Shown here in pieces: positions 25,837 to 34,958 of a stretch of 64,000 bases of DNA. Source of the stretch: Candidatus Poribacteria bacterium (GTDB lineage Bacteria; Poribacteria; WGA-4E; WGA-3G). Each line of letters opens with the position of its first letter. Position 1 is the stretch's first letter. The notes beneath the pieces were generated by a model, which was not told the DNA's origin, did no database searches, and saw nothing but the letters and a program-made list of their open reading frames with translations. The stretch lies in contig JAJEJA010000120.1 in the NCBI GenBank assembly GCA_022828145.1, positions 1 through 64,000 of the forward strand, given 5' to 3'. The position numbers and the translations under genes are program-made.

Positions 25837-27090
25837 ATGAATAGTAAGATAACATTTAGAAAAACCAACCTGTGCATTATGTTTCTTAGTATTATCCTGA
25901 TCATCGGGTGTTTTGATAATGCGGTTGACACTCTCACAGAAAATATAGACAAACCAGCTGTTGCTCCAATTGATTCAAATGTATCTACATCAAATACCAG
26001 ATTTGGATTTGACCTATTCAAAGAGATATGGAAAACTGAACAGAATCAGAATATCTTTATATCTCCGTTTAGCGTTTCTACTGCATTAACAATGACGTTG
26101 AACGGCGCATCCGGTGAAACAGAACAGGCAATGACAGATACGTTACAACTACAAGATATCGGTAACGATGCAATTAATAACAGTTTTAGTCAACTGCTAC
26201 AACAACTACAAACATCCGATCCGAAAGTAACACTTACAATTGCCAACTCACTTTGGGCAAATCAGGATTACCAATTCAAACAGGACTTTCTACAGCGAAA
26301 TGAGAATTATTTTGATGCTGAAGTCTCAACGCTTGATTTTTTAGACCCAAACACACTACATACAATCAATCAGTGGGTCAATACCAACACAAACGGTAAA
26401 ATCCCAGAGATTCTTGAAGAAATTGAATCAAATGCTGTTCTATTTCTGATAAATGCGATCTATTTCAAGGGTGCGTGGCAAACTGAATTTGATTCCGCTA
26501 ATACGCAAGATAGAGACTTCTATCTCACCGATGGCAGCACAAAACAGGTTCCGATGATGAACAGACAAGGCATGTATCCTATCTATTACGGAGACAATGT
26601 TGCAGCTATCAACCTCCCTTATGGCGAAGGACGGATGAGTATGTATATCTTCCTACCATCACAAAAGTCTAACCTTAACGACTTTGTAGCTGCTATAAAC
26701 GCTGAAGACTGGGAAAATTGGATGACACAGTTCCGAGAACAAGATATCTCAATACGCATTCCAAAATTCAAAATAGAATACGGTACAAAAGAACTCAATG
26801 GTGTGTTAACATCACTCGGCATGGGTGTGGCATTTGATGAAGATCAGGCAGACTTCAGCCGAATGGCATCACTAAAAAAACCCACTGCCAATTTATATAT
26901 AGACAAGGTAGCACATAAGACATTTATTGAAGTCAACGAAGAAGGGGCTGAAGCAGCAGCAGCAACAAGCGTAACGATTGGTGTTAAGTCCCTACCGAGG
27001 ATGTTTATTGTTAACAAACCGTTCTTCTTCGCAATACGTGATAATAAAACGCAAACGGTACTATTTATGGGTATTGTCGTAAACCCGTAG
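25837..27090 (+). CDS. serpin lipoprotein 2 (predicted P1 Lys)
   Basis: 417 residues from the ATG at 25837, chosen over an upstream in-frame ATG because GGAGAAACCG directly precedes it and a clean lipoprotein signal begins there (lipobox LIIGC). Full-length serpin closely similar to its upstream neighbour (INQWVNTNTNGKIPEIL, NAIYFKGAWQTEF). Hinge EEGAEAAAAT, and the same alignment puts P1-P1' at Lys-Ser in IGVKSLPR, predicting inhibition of trypsin-like proteases. Thus the duplicates appear to have changed specificity while keeping the inhibitory hinge. Confidence 0.9.
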   Translation: MNSKITFRKTNLCIMFLSIILIIGCFDNAVDTLTENIDKPAVAPIDSNVSTSNTRFGFDLFKEIWKTEQNQNIFISPFSVSTALTMTLNGASGETEQAMTDTLQLQDIGNDAINNSFSQLLQQLQTSDPKVTLTIANSLWANQDYQFKQDFLQRNENYFDAEVSTLDFLDPNTLHTINQWVNTNTNGKIPEILEEIESNAVLFLINAIYFKGAWQTEFDSANTQDRDFYLTDGSTKQVPMMNRQGMYPIYYGDNVAAINLPYGEGRMSMYIFLPSQKSNLNDFVAAINAEDWENWMTQFREQDISIRIPKFKIEYGTKELNGVLTSLGMGVAFDEDQADFSRMASLKKPTANLYIDKVAHKTFIEVNEEGAEAAAATSVTIGVKSLPRMFIVNKPFFFAIRDNKTQTVLFMGIVVNP

Positions 27091-27120
27091 ATAACACAAA
27101 CAAGAAAGGAGACAATTCTG

Positions 27121-28692
27121 ATGAAAACGCAATTTTGTAAGATCAATGCTTATCCACTATTAATGATATGTGTGTTAATAACTTTTATCTGTTTAGGTTG
27201 CGGTTTGGGTGGCAGTGACGATGAAAGCGATGCACAAGAATTTTCCGCTTTATCTGCTGTCGATAGCGGTATGCTTCCATACGGATTGAATCCGCCAAAT
27301 GGTGCCGCTTATGACGATGTGTTCTTTCAGGAATACGGCACAAACCCGTTTATTGATACAGCGGATGACAACCTTTCAACATTCGCTATGGATGTTGATA
27401 CTGCATCGTATTCAGTGACACGACGATACCTTAGAGATGGACATCTGCCACCCCGTGAAGCTGTACGGGTAGAAGAGTTTGTGAATTCGTTCAATTATGA
27501 ATACACGCCACCATCAAAAGACGCCTTTTCTGTCAATATTGAGAGTGCCGCTACCCCTTATGGAGAAAATGAACGGTACCAATTGGTGAGAATCGGCATC
27601 CAAGGACGCGTCGTATCAGACGAAAACCGAAAAGACGCGACGTTAACATTCGTCATTGATGTTTCTGGGTCAATGGCAATGGAAAATCGGTTAGGTTTGG
27701 TGAAACGTTCCTTGACACTCTTAGTTGAGCAACTTCGCCAAGGTGATAAAGTAGCTATTGTTGTTTATGGAACGAATGCAAGGATTGTATTACCGCATAC
27801 TGGAATTGAGGCGCGCGAGGAAATATTAGATGCTATTAACAGACTTGAACCAGAAGGCGCAACAAATGCCGAAGAAGGACTAAAAGTCGGATACAGACTC
27901 GCACTACAAAATGCCAGGGTTGGGAGAATCAACCGAGTTATTCTGTGCTCAGATGGCGTGGCAAACGTCGGAGAAACTGGGGCTGACGCTATTCTCAAGA
28001 ATATTCGCGCTTATGTTGAGGAAGGTATCACATTAACAACCGTCGGATTCGGTATGGGCAATTTCAATGATATCCTCATGGAACAACTTGCAAATAACGG
28101 TAATGGCAGCTACGCTTATGTGGATAATCTTAACGAAGCACAACGCATTTTTGTTGAGAATCTGACAGGCACACTACAGATAATCGCTAAAGATGCAAAA
28201 GTTCAGGTCGAATTCAATCCTCAAAATGTAAGTCGATACCGTTTACTCGGATATGAAAACCGTTCCTTGGCAGATGATGATTTCCGCAAGGACGATGTAG
28301 ACGCAGGAGAAATCGGTTCTGGACACAGCGTTACAGCACTCTATGAAATAAAACTACATGAGGGTGCCGCAGGACATCTGGCAAAAGTTTCTATCCGTTA
28401 TGAAGACCCAGATACCTATAACGTATCCGAAATAAGTCGGGACATTTCATCAACTGAATTGAAGCTTACTTTTGAGGAAGCATCGTTACAGTTTCAGCTT
28501 GCTGCATCCGTAGCAGAATTCGCAGAAATCCTGCGGGAAAGTTATTGGGCACAGGAAGGTAGTCTGGATGCTGTACTCCAAAACATCGAGAAAATCCAAC
28601 CTAACTTCGCCAATGAACAGGTTGAAGAACTTGTCTCAATGCTACATCAATCAATTAGACTTAGAACAAGTAGTTCCATTGAAAGGCTTTGA
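27121..28692 (+). CDS. YfbK-type von Willebrand factor A lipoprotein
   Basis: 523 residues. Lipobox CLGC with Cys27. The N-terminal YfbK-specific region is at about 75-165 (FAMDVDTASYSVTRRYLRDG, REAVRVEEFVNSFNYEY). A VWA domain follows with MIDAS D-x-S-x-S at Asp180-Ser182-Ser184 (FVIDVSGSM) and the later T and D ligands (EGATNAEEGL, ILCSDGVANVG). The C-terminal DUF3520-like part is at about 355-520. It is a metal-dependent adhesion/scaffold domain on the periplasmic side; the ligand is unknown. AAAGGAG before the ATG. It probably forms a unit with the serpins upstream and the protease-like gene downstream. Confidence 0.88.
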   Translation: MKTQFCKINAYPLLMICVLITFICLGCGLGGSDDESDAQEFSALSAVDSGMLPYGLNPPNGAAYDDVFFQEYGTNPFIDTADDNLSTFAMDVDTASYSVTRRYLRDGHLPPREAVRVEEFVNSFNYEYTPPSKDAFSVNIESAATPYGENERYQLVRIGIQGRVVSDENRKDATLTFVIDVSGSMAMENRLGLVKRSLTLLVEQLRQGDKVAIVVYGTNARIVLPHTGIEAREEILDAINRLEPEGATNAEEGLKVGYRLALQNARVGRINRVILCSDGVANVGETGADAILKNIRAYVEEGITLTTVGFGMGNFNDILMEQLANNGNGSYAYVDNLNEAQRIFVENLTGTLQIIAKDAKVQVEFNPQNVSRYRLLGYENRSLADDDFRKDDVDAGEIGSGHSVTALYEIKLHEGAAGHLAKVSIRYEDPDTYNVSEISRDISSTELKLTFEEASLQFQLAASVAEFAEILRESYWAQEGSLDAVLQNIEKIQPNFANEQVEELVSMLHQSIRLRTSSSIERL

Positions 28693-28703
28693 ATGAGAAG
28701 GAT

Positions 28704-29612
28704 ATGAAGAGCCTTATATTTGTATTCATGTTTCTGCCACTTTTTTCAGCGACTGCGAATTGGAAGTCATCAGAAAGTACACATTTCCGAGTCTATTACA
28801 GAGAAAAAATGGTAGATCCAAAACCGATACTTCAAATAGCTGAAGTTTTCTATGCCGAGATGTCTCGGATTTCACGCCACATATCAGACGAAACGATAAC
28901 GATCTGGATATGTAACACACAAGAAGATTTTAAAGCTTACGTTCATGCACCAATACAAGATTGGGCTGTTGGGTGTGCATTTCCACTAAGTCGGCGTATC
29001 ATTATACAAAATCCATCGCAGATAATGGCAGCAAAGCTCCAAATAGCACAAGTGCTCCGACACGAAATAGCACATGTCTTGTTCGGACAGTATACTCGGA
29101 AGGCAGTCAAAGGTATTCCGTTATGGTTCGTTGAGGGAATCGCTATCCACTTCTCAAAGGAATGGGTACCGGGGCGCCACAAGACACTATTGAGCAATGT
29201 ATTCACAAAATCCATCGTCCCACTGCAAGAATTAACAGAGAAATTCCCTGTTTCACAGAAAGGGGCAGATTTAGCTTACGCACAAAGCCAAGATGCACTC
29301 CGATGGTTCGTTGAAGTCAACAGTATAGAAACACTTTGGGCAGTCATTGACCATCTACATAAAGGGGCAACCTTAAACGAAGCTTTCACAACTGTTGTAG
29401 GTTACGACCTTGAAACCTTCGACCAACTCTGGCGTGAATCGCTACCGCAACGTTACCATTGGGCATCCTTCCTATCCAGTTCCTATGTATTCTGGGGAGG
29501 CCTCAGTGGATTGTTTCTCATCTGTTATCTTATTACCAGAAGACGTAGACGCAAACAACTTGACCGACTTATTCAACAAGAAAACCGTATAGACCCATTC
29601 TTTATAGAGTAA
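28704..29612 (+). CDS. peptidase-MA-like secreted zinc metallopeptidase with C-terminal TM
   Basis: 302 residues from the ATG at 28704, which begins the signal peptide MKSLIFVFMFLPLFSATANW. A TTG five codons earlier is possible but would put charged residues in front. The zinc motif HEIAHVLFGQ is followed by WFVEGIAIHF (third ligand Glu), the gluzincin pattern of the peptidase MA family. A single membrane helix near the C-terminus (SYVFWGGLSGLFLICYLIT) is followed by the cytoplasmic RRRRRKQ. So the catalytic domain is periplasmic. Next to two serpins and a VWA lipoprotein; note that serpins inhibit serine and cysteine proteases, not this class. Confidence 0.8.
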   Translation: MKSLIFVFMFLPLFSATANWKSSESTHFRVYYREKMVDPKPILQIAEVFYAEMSRISRHISDETITIWICNTQEDFKAYVHAPIQDWAVGCAFPLSRRIIIQNPSQIMAAKLQIAQVLRHEIAHVLFGQYTRKAVKGIPLWFVEGIAIHFSKEWVPGRHKTLLSNVFTKSIVPLQELTEKFPVSQKGADLAYAQSQDALRWFVEVNSIETLWAVIDHLHKGATLNEAFTTVVGYDLETFDQLWRESLPQRYHWASFLSSSYVFWGGLSGLFLICYLITRRRRRKQLDRLIQQENRIDPFFIE

Positions 29613-29618
29613 AAAATT

Positions 29619-30605
29619 ATGAATAGTACGTTAATTACACCCCTCGTCCTTCTTATTCTTATCTGTATCAGTTTTGCAGCGACCGCGCAACATAAACATA
29701 TCTCTCAATATCCAAATCAGTACACACGTGATGGACATCTAATCGTGCTACCTGACCACGGGACCATTTATATCGTATCAGATTTACATGCACATTGGGA
29801 CGATTTCAATCAATGGCTACAACAGACTCAACTGATTGAAAGGATTAAAGCCGGAGAGGATGTCTACGGTCTCATGCTCGGAGATGCAATTGACTATAAA
29901 CCCGGTGAAGTGCCTCAACCTCCTTACGGTGATATACAGATAATCAACCGTGTCATTGAGATTCAACAGCAGCTCGGTGAGAACGGGAATAGGTTTATCT
30001 ATCTAAGAGGTAACCATGAATACGCTGCGGCAGACATCTATGAGATGTTGAAAAAAAGAGGAATGACCGAACATAATCGTAAAGAGTTTATTGATGCTCT
30101 ATACAACAGCCCTCTCGGTCTTACCTATCAACAGTTCAATTTCATTGAACGCATGTCCGATGTCCACTACGATTTCCTAATGAATATTCCTACGATTGTT
30201 GTTGCTAAGAATGGTTTTACCGCTGTTCACGCTGGACCTGCCAGAAGCAAAATCACACTCAACGAACTTATTAAACCTGATGCCAAATTATTTGACGAGA
30301 TATTATGGGACCGTCCTGATGTCGCATACAGTGGTGGCTATACACACAAACATACCAAAGATTTTCTGAAGTTCTTGAATGCAAAATTTCTCGTCGTAGG
30401 ACATACACCTATTAGTTATTTTCCAAAAGAGAATATCAGAGACGGTGTCGCACGACTCGGCGGAATACAACTTATCTTTTCTACAGGATACGGGGGACTT
30501 AATAGGGACGGGCAAACTTATGTAGAAATTGATTTAGCTAAAACTTATACATCTGTTGATGAATTAGAATCAGGCGTTAACATTCACCGTCTCTATCCGG
30601 AATAG
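29619..30605 (+). CDS. secreted calcineurin-like metallophosphatase
   Basis: 328 residues with a signal peptide (MNSTLITPLVLLILICISFA, then ATAQH). Metallophosphoesterase motifs in order: SDLHAHWDD (in place of GDxHG), LGDAIDY, RGNHEYAA, VVHAGP-type AVHAGPARS and VVGHTPISYF. This is the Ser/Thr phosphatase-like (PPP) arrangement. It would be a two-metal phosphoesterase in the periplasm. No substrate is evident. It starts 6 bases after the previous stop and ends 1 base before the next start, so it is part of a tight unit. Confidence 0.85.
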   Translation: MNSTLITPLVLLILICISFAATAQHKHISQYPNQYTRDGHLIVLPDHGTIYIVSDLHAHWDDFNQWLQQTQLIERIKAGEDVYGLMLGDAIDYKPGEVPQPPYGDIQIINRVIEIQQQLGENGNRFIYLRGNHEYAAADIYEMLKKRGMTEHNRKEFIDALYNSPLGLTYQQFNFIERMSDVHYDFLMNIPTIVVAKNGFTAVHAGPARSKITLNELIKPDAKLFDEILWDRPDVAYSGGYTHKHTKDFLKFLNAKFLVVGHTPISYFPKENIRDGVARLGGIQLIFSTGYGGLNRDGQTYVEIDLAKTYTSVDELESGVNIHRLYPE

Positions 30606-30606
30606 T

Positions 30607-31509
30607 ATGCGTACACTCATCTACATAATGACCCCTGTCTTAATCCTGACATTCTTATTCGCTTCACGATTTGTATCCTGGGATAGACTAAAAAGCGTCG
30701 ACACTGAAGCAGAGAAACATCTGAACATTGCGACACAATTCCTTAGGAAAGGAAAATATCACCAAGCGATTAAGCAATTGACACAGGCTATTGAAATTGA
30801 ACCCAGATATGCTCAGGCTTACATTCAACGCGGTCGCGCCAATTACCATCTTACACGTTATAATGAAGCAATTGAGGATTACACAAAAACGCTTTCATTC
30901 AAAAGATATGTAGCAGACGCACATGCAAGCAGGGGAGATGTCTATCATGCATTAGGTGATATTCCTCGTGCAATCAGCGATTACACTGCCTCTATCAAAA
31001 AACGAAAAAATGCACTCGTGATGTCAAAACGGGCAGAAAGTTTTCTTGAAACAGGTCAATTGGACGAAGCACTTGCAGACTATAACTACATCATTAAACG
31101 ACGACCCAGTGCCATTGCATACTACAATCGTGGTAGAGCATACTATCAAAAACTTCTCCGCTTGCCTGAAGAAGAGGAAACCGTAAAATTCGCTCTGTCC
31201 GACTTTGATAAGGCAATTGAATTAGCACCACAATTTGCTATAGCCTATCTCAGTCGTGGAGACGTATACAACCATATCGGACAACACAAATCAAAGGACG
31301 AAGACTATGCTAAAGCTATTGACCTATTAACCGATGCAATTGAAAATTGGCAAAAAGATGCTGATGGGCTGCTTGCTATCTACCTGTGGCGTGCAGTTGC
31401 TTACAAAAAACAGGATCACAATGAAGCAGCGGAAACTGATCTGAAAAACGTATACAGTTTATACACACAATTTTTCTTGAATAAATTAAAAGTTTCTGAT
31501 ATATTATAA
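30607..31509 (+). CDS. membrane-anchored TPR protein
   Basis: 300 residues. The N-terminal hydrophobic segment (LIYIMTPVLILTFLFASRFV) is followed by at least six TPR units (HLNIATQFLRKGKYHQAIKQ, AYIQRGRANYHLTRYNEAIE, AHASRGDVYHALGDIPRAIS, and so on) to residue about 280. Likely anchored with the repeats in the periplasm. It is the last gene of the msrP-serpin-VWA-peptidase-phosphatase series, and a repeat element follows it by 37 bases. Confidence 0.82.
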   Translation: MRTLIYIMTPVLILTFLFASRFVSWDRLKSVDTEAEKHLNIATQFLRKGKYHQAIKQLTQAIEIEPRYAQAYIQRGRANYHLTRYNEAIEDYTKTLSFKRYVADAHASRGDVYHALGDIPRAISDYTASIKKRKNALVMSKRAESFLETGQLDEALADYNYIIKRRPSAIAYYNRGRAYYQKLLRLPEEEETVKFALSDFDKAIELAPQFAIAYLSRGDVYNHIGQHKSKDEDYAKAIDLLTDAIENWQKDADGLLAIYLWRAVAYKKQDHNEAAETDLKNVYSLYTQFFLNKLKVSDIL

Positions 31510-31546
31510 AAGGTGTTTGATCTTTGCAGAACAGTCTTTATTTATA

Positions 31547-31670
31547 TAACGTGAGTTTGATAATAGGTAATTGGACTTCATTTTGCCCAAAATATTACTT
31601 ACATAGACCCCGTAGGTGCGGTTTCCTAACCGCACCGAATACGAAAATCTGATTTATCAAACTCACGTTA
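31547..31670. mobile_element. 124-bp MITE-like element, TIR TAACGTGAGTTTGATAA
   Basis: Perfect 17-bp terminal inverted repeats (31547-31563 and 31654-31670) enclose a GGTGCGGTT-TCCT-AACCGCACC hairpin (31615-31636). A half copy is at 23363 and a diverged copy at 56842-56986. No coding capacity. A short ATA repeat on each side could be a target duplication. Its right side can be read as the N-terminus of the next frame, which is spurious. Confidence 0.8.
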
Positions 31671-31693
31671 ATATACGGAGAGTGGAGGACAAC

Positions 31694-33088
31694 ATGCAAA
31701 ACAGAAAATTATATTTTTCACTGTTCATCCTTATTAGTCTGATCTGTCTGAATACTTACACTTATGCAGCAACTATCTATGTTCCCCGTGATGAGCCAAC
31801 AATCCAATCTGGCATTGATAGGGCGAAAAATGGAGATATAGTTCTTGTAGCAGATGGAACTTACAAGGGTGAAGGAAATGTAAATATTGATTTTCGAGGT
31901 AAAGAGATCACCGTTAAATCCGTAAGCGGTCCAGATTCAACTACTATTAACTGCCTATGGACATCTGAAACGCGTGGGTTCATATTTCAAAGCCAAGAAA
32001 CGAACAACACCTTATTGGAAGGATTTACTATCCTGAACGGCATTCATGATTTAGGTGGCGGTATCCATATCAACGATGCATCCCCAACAATAAAAAACTG
32101 TGTCATTTCTCGCAATAAAGCTACTGCCAGACGGTTCCACGCTGAAGGCGGCGGTGGAATTTACATGTTCAACTCTGAGGCAATCATAGTGGATTGTCTA
32201 ATTCGATATAATACCGCAGAGTCCACTCATGGTGCTGGAATTTTTATTGAAGGTGATCTAACAAAAAATGGGACTGTGTTGAGAGAAACGAAGGCTGAAC
32301 CGAGTATACGCAATTCAGAGATTATTGGAAATAGTGGTAGTGGAATATTTACTTTTGAATCTGTAAACCCCAACATTCAAAACTGTAACATCTCTCAGAA
32401 TACTGGCCGGGGTATTGAATATAATTCATTTGCGCGGACCAATATACCCATAACTGACTGTACTATTACACAAAATACAAGTGGCGGTGTTAAAGTCAGT
32501 GAATATTCAGTGATGACAATTACGAATTCAATCATCAAACATAATACTGCCACAGAGGGAGCAGGTATAGATTGCGGACCTACTTCAGTCCTTTATGCCT
32601 CTGACTGTATTATCGTTGAGAACATAGCACAGAAGAATGGTGGCGGAATTGCAGTTATTTCAACCCGCGGAAATGCTGAAATATCAAATTGCACAATCAC
32701 TCGAAATACAGCAAACGAGAGAGGGGGAGGCGTCTACGCATTCATTGAAGGCAGCAGCTTTGATTTTACAGATTCTATTGTATGGGGTAATAATTCAAAT
32801 GGAACACACGATGAGTTCTCCGCTATCGGTGGTTGGATTACCATTAAGTCTTGTGACATCCGAGACGGACTTAATGGCATTGGTCGTGAAGCTGATCAAG
32901 AGAGGTTCACCTATGAAGATAACATAGATGAAGATCCCTTGTTTGTTGATCCTGATAGAGGTGATTATAGTTTGAAACAAAACAGTCCAGCTATAGATAT
33001 GGGCGCAAGTATCTCACGCGACGGTGTAATGAGTGTTTCCTCAATCGGAAAACGGTTGACAAGATGGGGAGAGTTGAAACGAAGATAA
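31694..33088 (+). CDS. secreted right-handed beta-helix protein
   Basis: 464 residues from the ATG at 31694. The start is chosen for the GGAGGACAAC just before it and the signal peptide MQNRKLYFSLFILISLICLN that follows; the upstream extension of the frame lies in a repeat element. The mature protein is a parallel beta-helix of the pectate-lyase/NosD type: IYVPRDEPTIQSGIDRAKNG, then coils such as GGGIHINDASPTIKNCVISR and ISNCTITRNTANERGGGVYA, ending in the common cap EDPLFVDPDRGDYSLKQNSP. Such proteins bind or cleave polysaccharides; no catalytic residues can be assigned. Confidence 0.87.
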   Translation: MQNRKLYFSLFILISLICLNTYTYAATIYVPRDEPTIQSGIDRAKNGDIVLVADGTYKGEGNVNIDFRGKEITVKSVSGPDSTTINCLWTSETRGFIFQSQETNNTLLEGFTILNGIHDLGGGIHINDASPTIKNCVISRNKATARRFHAEGGGGIYMFNSEAIIVDCLIRYNTAESTHGAGIFIEGDLTKNGTVLRETKAEPSIRNSEIIGNSGSGIFTFESVNPNIQNCNISQNTGRGIEYNSFARTNIPITDCTITQNTSGGVKVSEYSVMTITNSIIKHNTATEGAGIDCGPTSVLYASDCIIVENIAQKNGGGIAVISTRGNAEISNCTITRNTANERGGGVYAFIEGSSFDFTDSIVWGNNSNGTHDEFSAIGGWITIKSCDIRDGLNGIGREADQERFTYEDNIDEDPLFVDPDRGDYSLKQNSPAIDMGASISRDGVMSVSSIGKRLTRWGELKRR

Positions 33089-33159
33089 GCGTAAGTTCAA
33101 TGACGAAGCAATAATTTTCATAGTTCATAACATTCAAGTAGGAGGATATAAGTAGCAAT

Positions 33160-33432
33160 ATGACTGAAGATGCATTAGGATTAGTTGAAACAAGAGGTTT
33201 GGTAGGCAGCATTGAGGCAGCAGATGCAATGGTAAAGGCTGCCAATGTAAGACTCGTAGGTCGGCAAGAGGTTGGAGCAGGATACGTCACTGTGATGGTA
33301 CGTGGAGACGTAGGTGCAGTGAAAGCAGCAACAGATGTTGGGGCAGAAGCAGCCGCACGCGTAGGCGAAGTTGTCTCAGTGCATGTAATCCCACGACCAC
33401 ACCCTGAAGTTGAAACTATCCTAAAAAAATAG
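33160..33432 (+). CDS. bacterial microcompartment hexameric shell protein (BMC-H)
   Basis: 90 residues, a single BMC domain: [20 protein letters not shown], pore-region [20 protein letters not shown], and the C-terminal [20 protein letters not shown]. It is very like PduA/EutM/CcmK shell hexamers; the pore turn is VGAGY. It assembles into the hexagonal tiles of a protein organelle. It is the only shell gene in the window: no pentamer (BMC-P/EutN) or trimer gene is nearby. AGGAGG precedes the ATG by 12 bases. It leads a three-gene unit with PduL and a flavoprotein-like gene. Confidence 0.96.
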   Translation: MTEDALGLVETRGLVGSIEAADAMVKAANVRLVGRQEVGAGYVTVMVRGDVGAVKAATDVGAEAAARVGEVVSVHVIPRPHPEVETILKK

Positions 33433-33490
33433 AACATACTTTCATGAACATCCTTTGAAGACGTTCATATTTGAATAGAAACATACTAAA

Positions 33491-34204
33491 ATGCACGACA
33501 AAGACTTAGTAAAGTTAATTACCCGTCGTGTGGTAAGCCGATTATCCAACGACCAGCCTTGTAGTGGATGTGCACTACGAAGTTGTGAACCAGGTGAACG
33601 CGCGTGTGACGCGGTTACCGCGCAACAGAAAATACCTGTCGGTGTTTCAGCTCGGCATGCACACGTAACACAGGAAGACCTGGAAATACTTTACGGTGCT
33701 GGACATCAACTTACCGTCTATGCACCACTATATCAACCGGGAGCATTTGCTGCAAATGAAACCGTTACTGTTGTCGGAAAACGGATGCGGGCAATTGAAC
33801 ACGTACGCATCCTCGGACCCGTGCGGGATTATTCACAAGTTGAGGTGGCACAAACCGAAGCAATTCGACTCGGTCTAAACCCACCAATTCGAGATTCCGG
33901 TGATCTCAAAGGTGCTGAAGCGATAACCCTCGTAGGTCCCGAAGGCAGTGTCTATTTAAAAGAGGGAGCAATCTGTGCTGCACGACATATACACATGACA
34001 CCAAAACACGCTGAATCCTTTGGTATTAGCGATACAGACTTATTAAAGGTACGCATTCCAGGTGAACGCGCTTTAACCTTTGAGAACATCCGTCCGAAAA
34101 TACATGAAGATTATGCACTCCAGATGCACCTTGATACCGATGATTCTAATGCCGCAGGATTGAAAGGCGGCGAAGCTGTTGAACTACTACGCGACAACAC
34201 ATGA
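33491..34204 (+). CDS. pduL: PduL-type phosphotransacylase with N-terminal Cys cluster
   Basis: 237 residues. The PduL double-barrel domain starts at about residue 47 (IPVGVSARHAHVTQEDLEIL, with zinc-binding His residues) and includes the second-half motif AARHIHMTPKHAESFGI and the ending GLKGGEAVELL. The reaction is acyl-CoA + phosphate to acyl-phosphate + CoA inside microcompartments. Residues 1-19 (DLVKLITRRVVSRL) form an amphipathic helix typical of encapsulation peptides. Between helix and enzyme lies a cluster Cys24-x2-Cys27-x4-Cys32-x6-Cys39, which may bind metal or an Fe-S cluster. It overlaps the next gene by 4 bases. Confidence 0.9.
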   Translation: MHDKDLVKLITRRVVSRLSNDQPCSGCALRSCEPGERACDAVTAQQKIPVGVSARHAHVTQEDLEILYGAGHQLTVYAPLYQPGAFAANETVTVVGKRMRAIEHVRILGPVRDYSQVEVAQTEAIRLGLNPPIRDSGDLKGAEAITLVGPEGSVYLKEGAICAARHIHMTPKHAESFGISDTDLLKVRIPGERALTFENIRPKIHEDYALQMHLDTDDSNAAGLKGGEAVELLRDNT

Positions 34205-34938
34205 CACCAGAACAGATTGCTCAAATTCAAAAAATCGTTGAACGCGTGCTACAAGAGCACAGCAACAACGAACAAGACGATAAAAAACTACTTGCAATCA
34301 TTGGTGCTACGCAACTTTCTTTAGAACAGCCGCTTCAACAATTACAAACCTGCAAGCAAAAAGGATGGAATATTAGAATAATTCTGTCCGAACTTGCAAC
34401 TAAAGTAGTTGATCTCGCTTTAATTGAGGAAGTGATAGGTAAAGAGAATATTCTTCAGGAAAATGAACTGACTAACATTCCATCTATTGTTAATGAATAT
34501 TCACAGATTATCTTACCTGCACTTTCTTATCCAATGGCAGGAAAGTTGGCACTGAAAATAGTTGATACGCCATCTACATACTTAATTTTTCATGCACTAT
34601 CTTGCGGAAAACAGGTCATCGCAGCAGCCGATGTTTTCAAGAGAAGGGGGTTGAAAAATAAAAAATCGTTAATACTTGACGAAATTGAACAGCAACATGT
34701 CAACACTTTATCCGAATTTGGCGTTAAATGGGTAACAGTTGAGCAGATCGCAACTACAATCGGTGAAGTAAATGCAACGAATCGCATAAGTATCAATACA
34801 CCTGTCATAAGTGTAAGCGTTATCTCTAATCTGCCATCTAATGTCAAAGAGTTAGTATACGCTAAACCTACTGTTATTACACCTCTTGCACGCGAACATG
34901 CAAAAAAGCTGGGGATTAGGTTGACACCAGAGCAATAG
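34201..34938 (+). CDS. BMC-associated flavoprotein-like protein
   Basis: 245 residues. Residues 1-20 (MTPEQIAQIQKIVERVLQEH) are an amphipathic helix that looks like an encapsulation peptide. The main domain has a Rossmann-type start (KLLAIIGATQLSLEQPL), IILPALSYPMAGKLALKI and HALSCGKQVIAAADVFKR, consistent with the flavoprotein (phosphopantothenoylcysteine decarboxylase-like) family seen in some BMC loci. The C-terminus TVITPLAREHAKKLGIRL is a motif I associate with BMC proteins. Cofactor and reaction unknown. Start overlaps the pduL stop (ATGA). Confidence 0.6.
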   Translation: MTPEQIAQIQKIVERVLQEHSNNEQDDKKLLAIIGATQLSLEQPLQQLQTCKQKGWNIRIILSELATKVVDLALIEEVIGKENILQENELTNIPSIVNEYSQIILPALSYPMAGKLALKIVDTPSTYLIFHALSCGKQVIAAADVFKRRGLKNKKSLILDEIEQQHVNTLSEFGVKWVTVEQIATTIGEVNATNRISINTPVISVSVISNLPSNVKELVYAKPTVITPLAREHAKKLGIRLTPEQ

Positions 34939-34958
34939 ATTGATGTAATTCGCGATGC

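Noticed and set aside
31616-31693. N-terminal extension of the beta-helix protein
   Set aside because: It overlaps the 124-bp element; the ATG at 31694 has GGAGG and a signal peptide.
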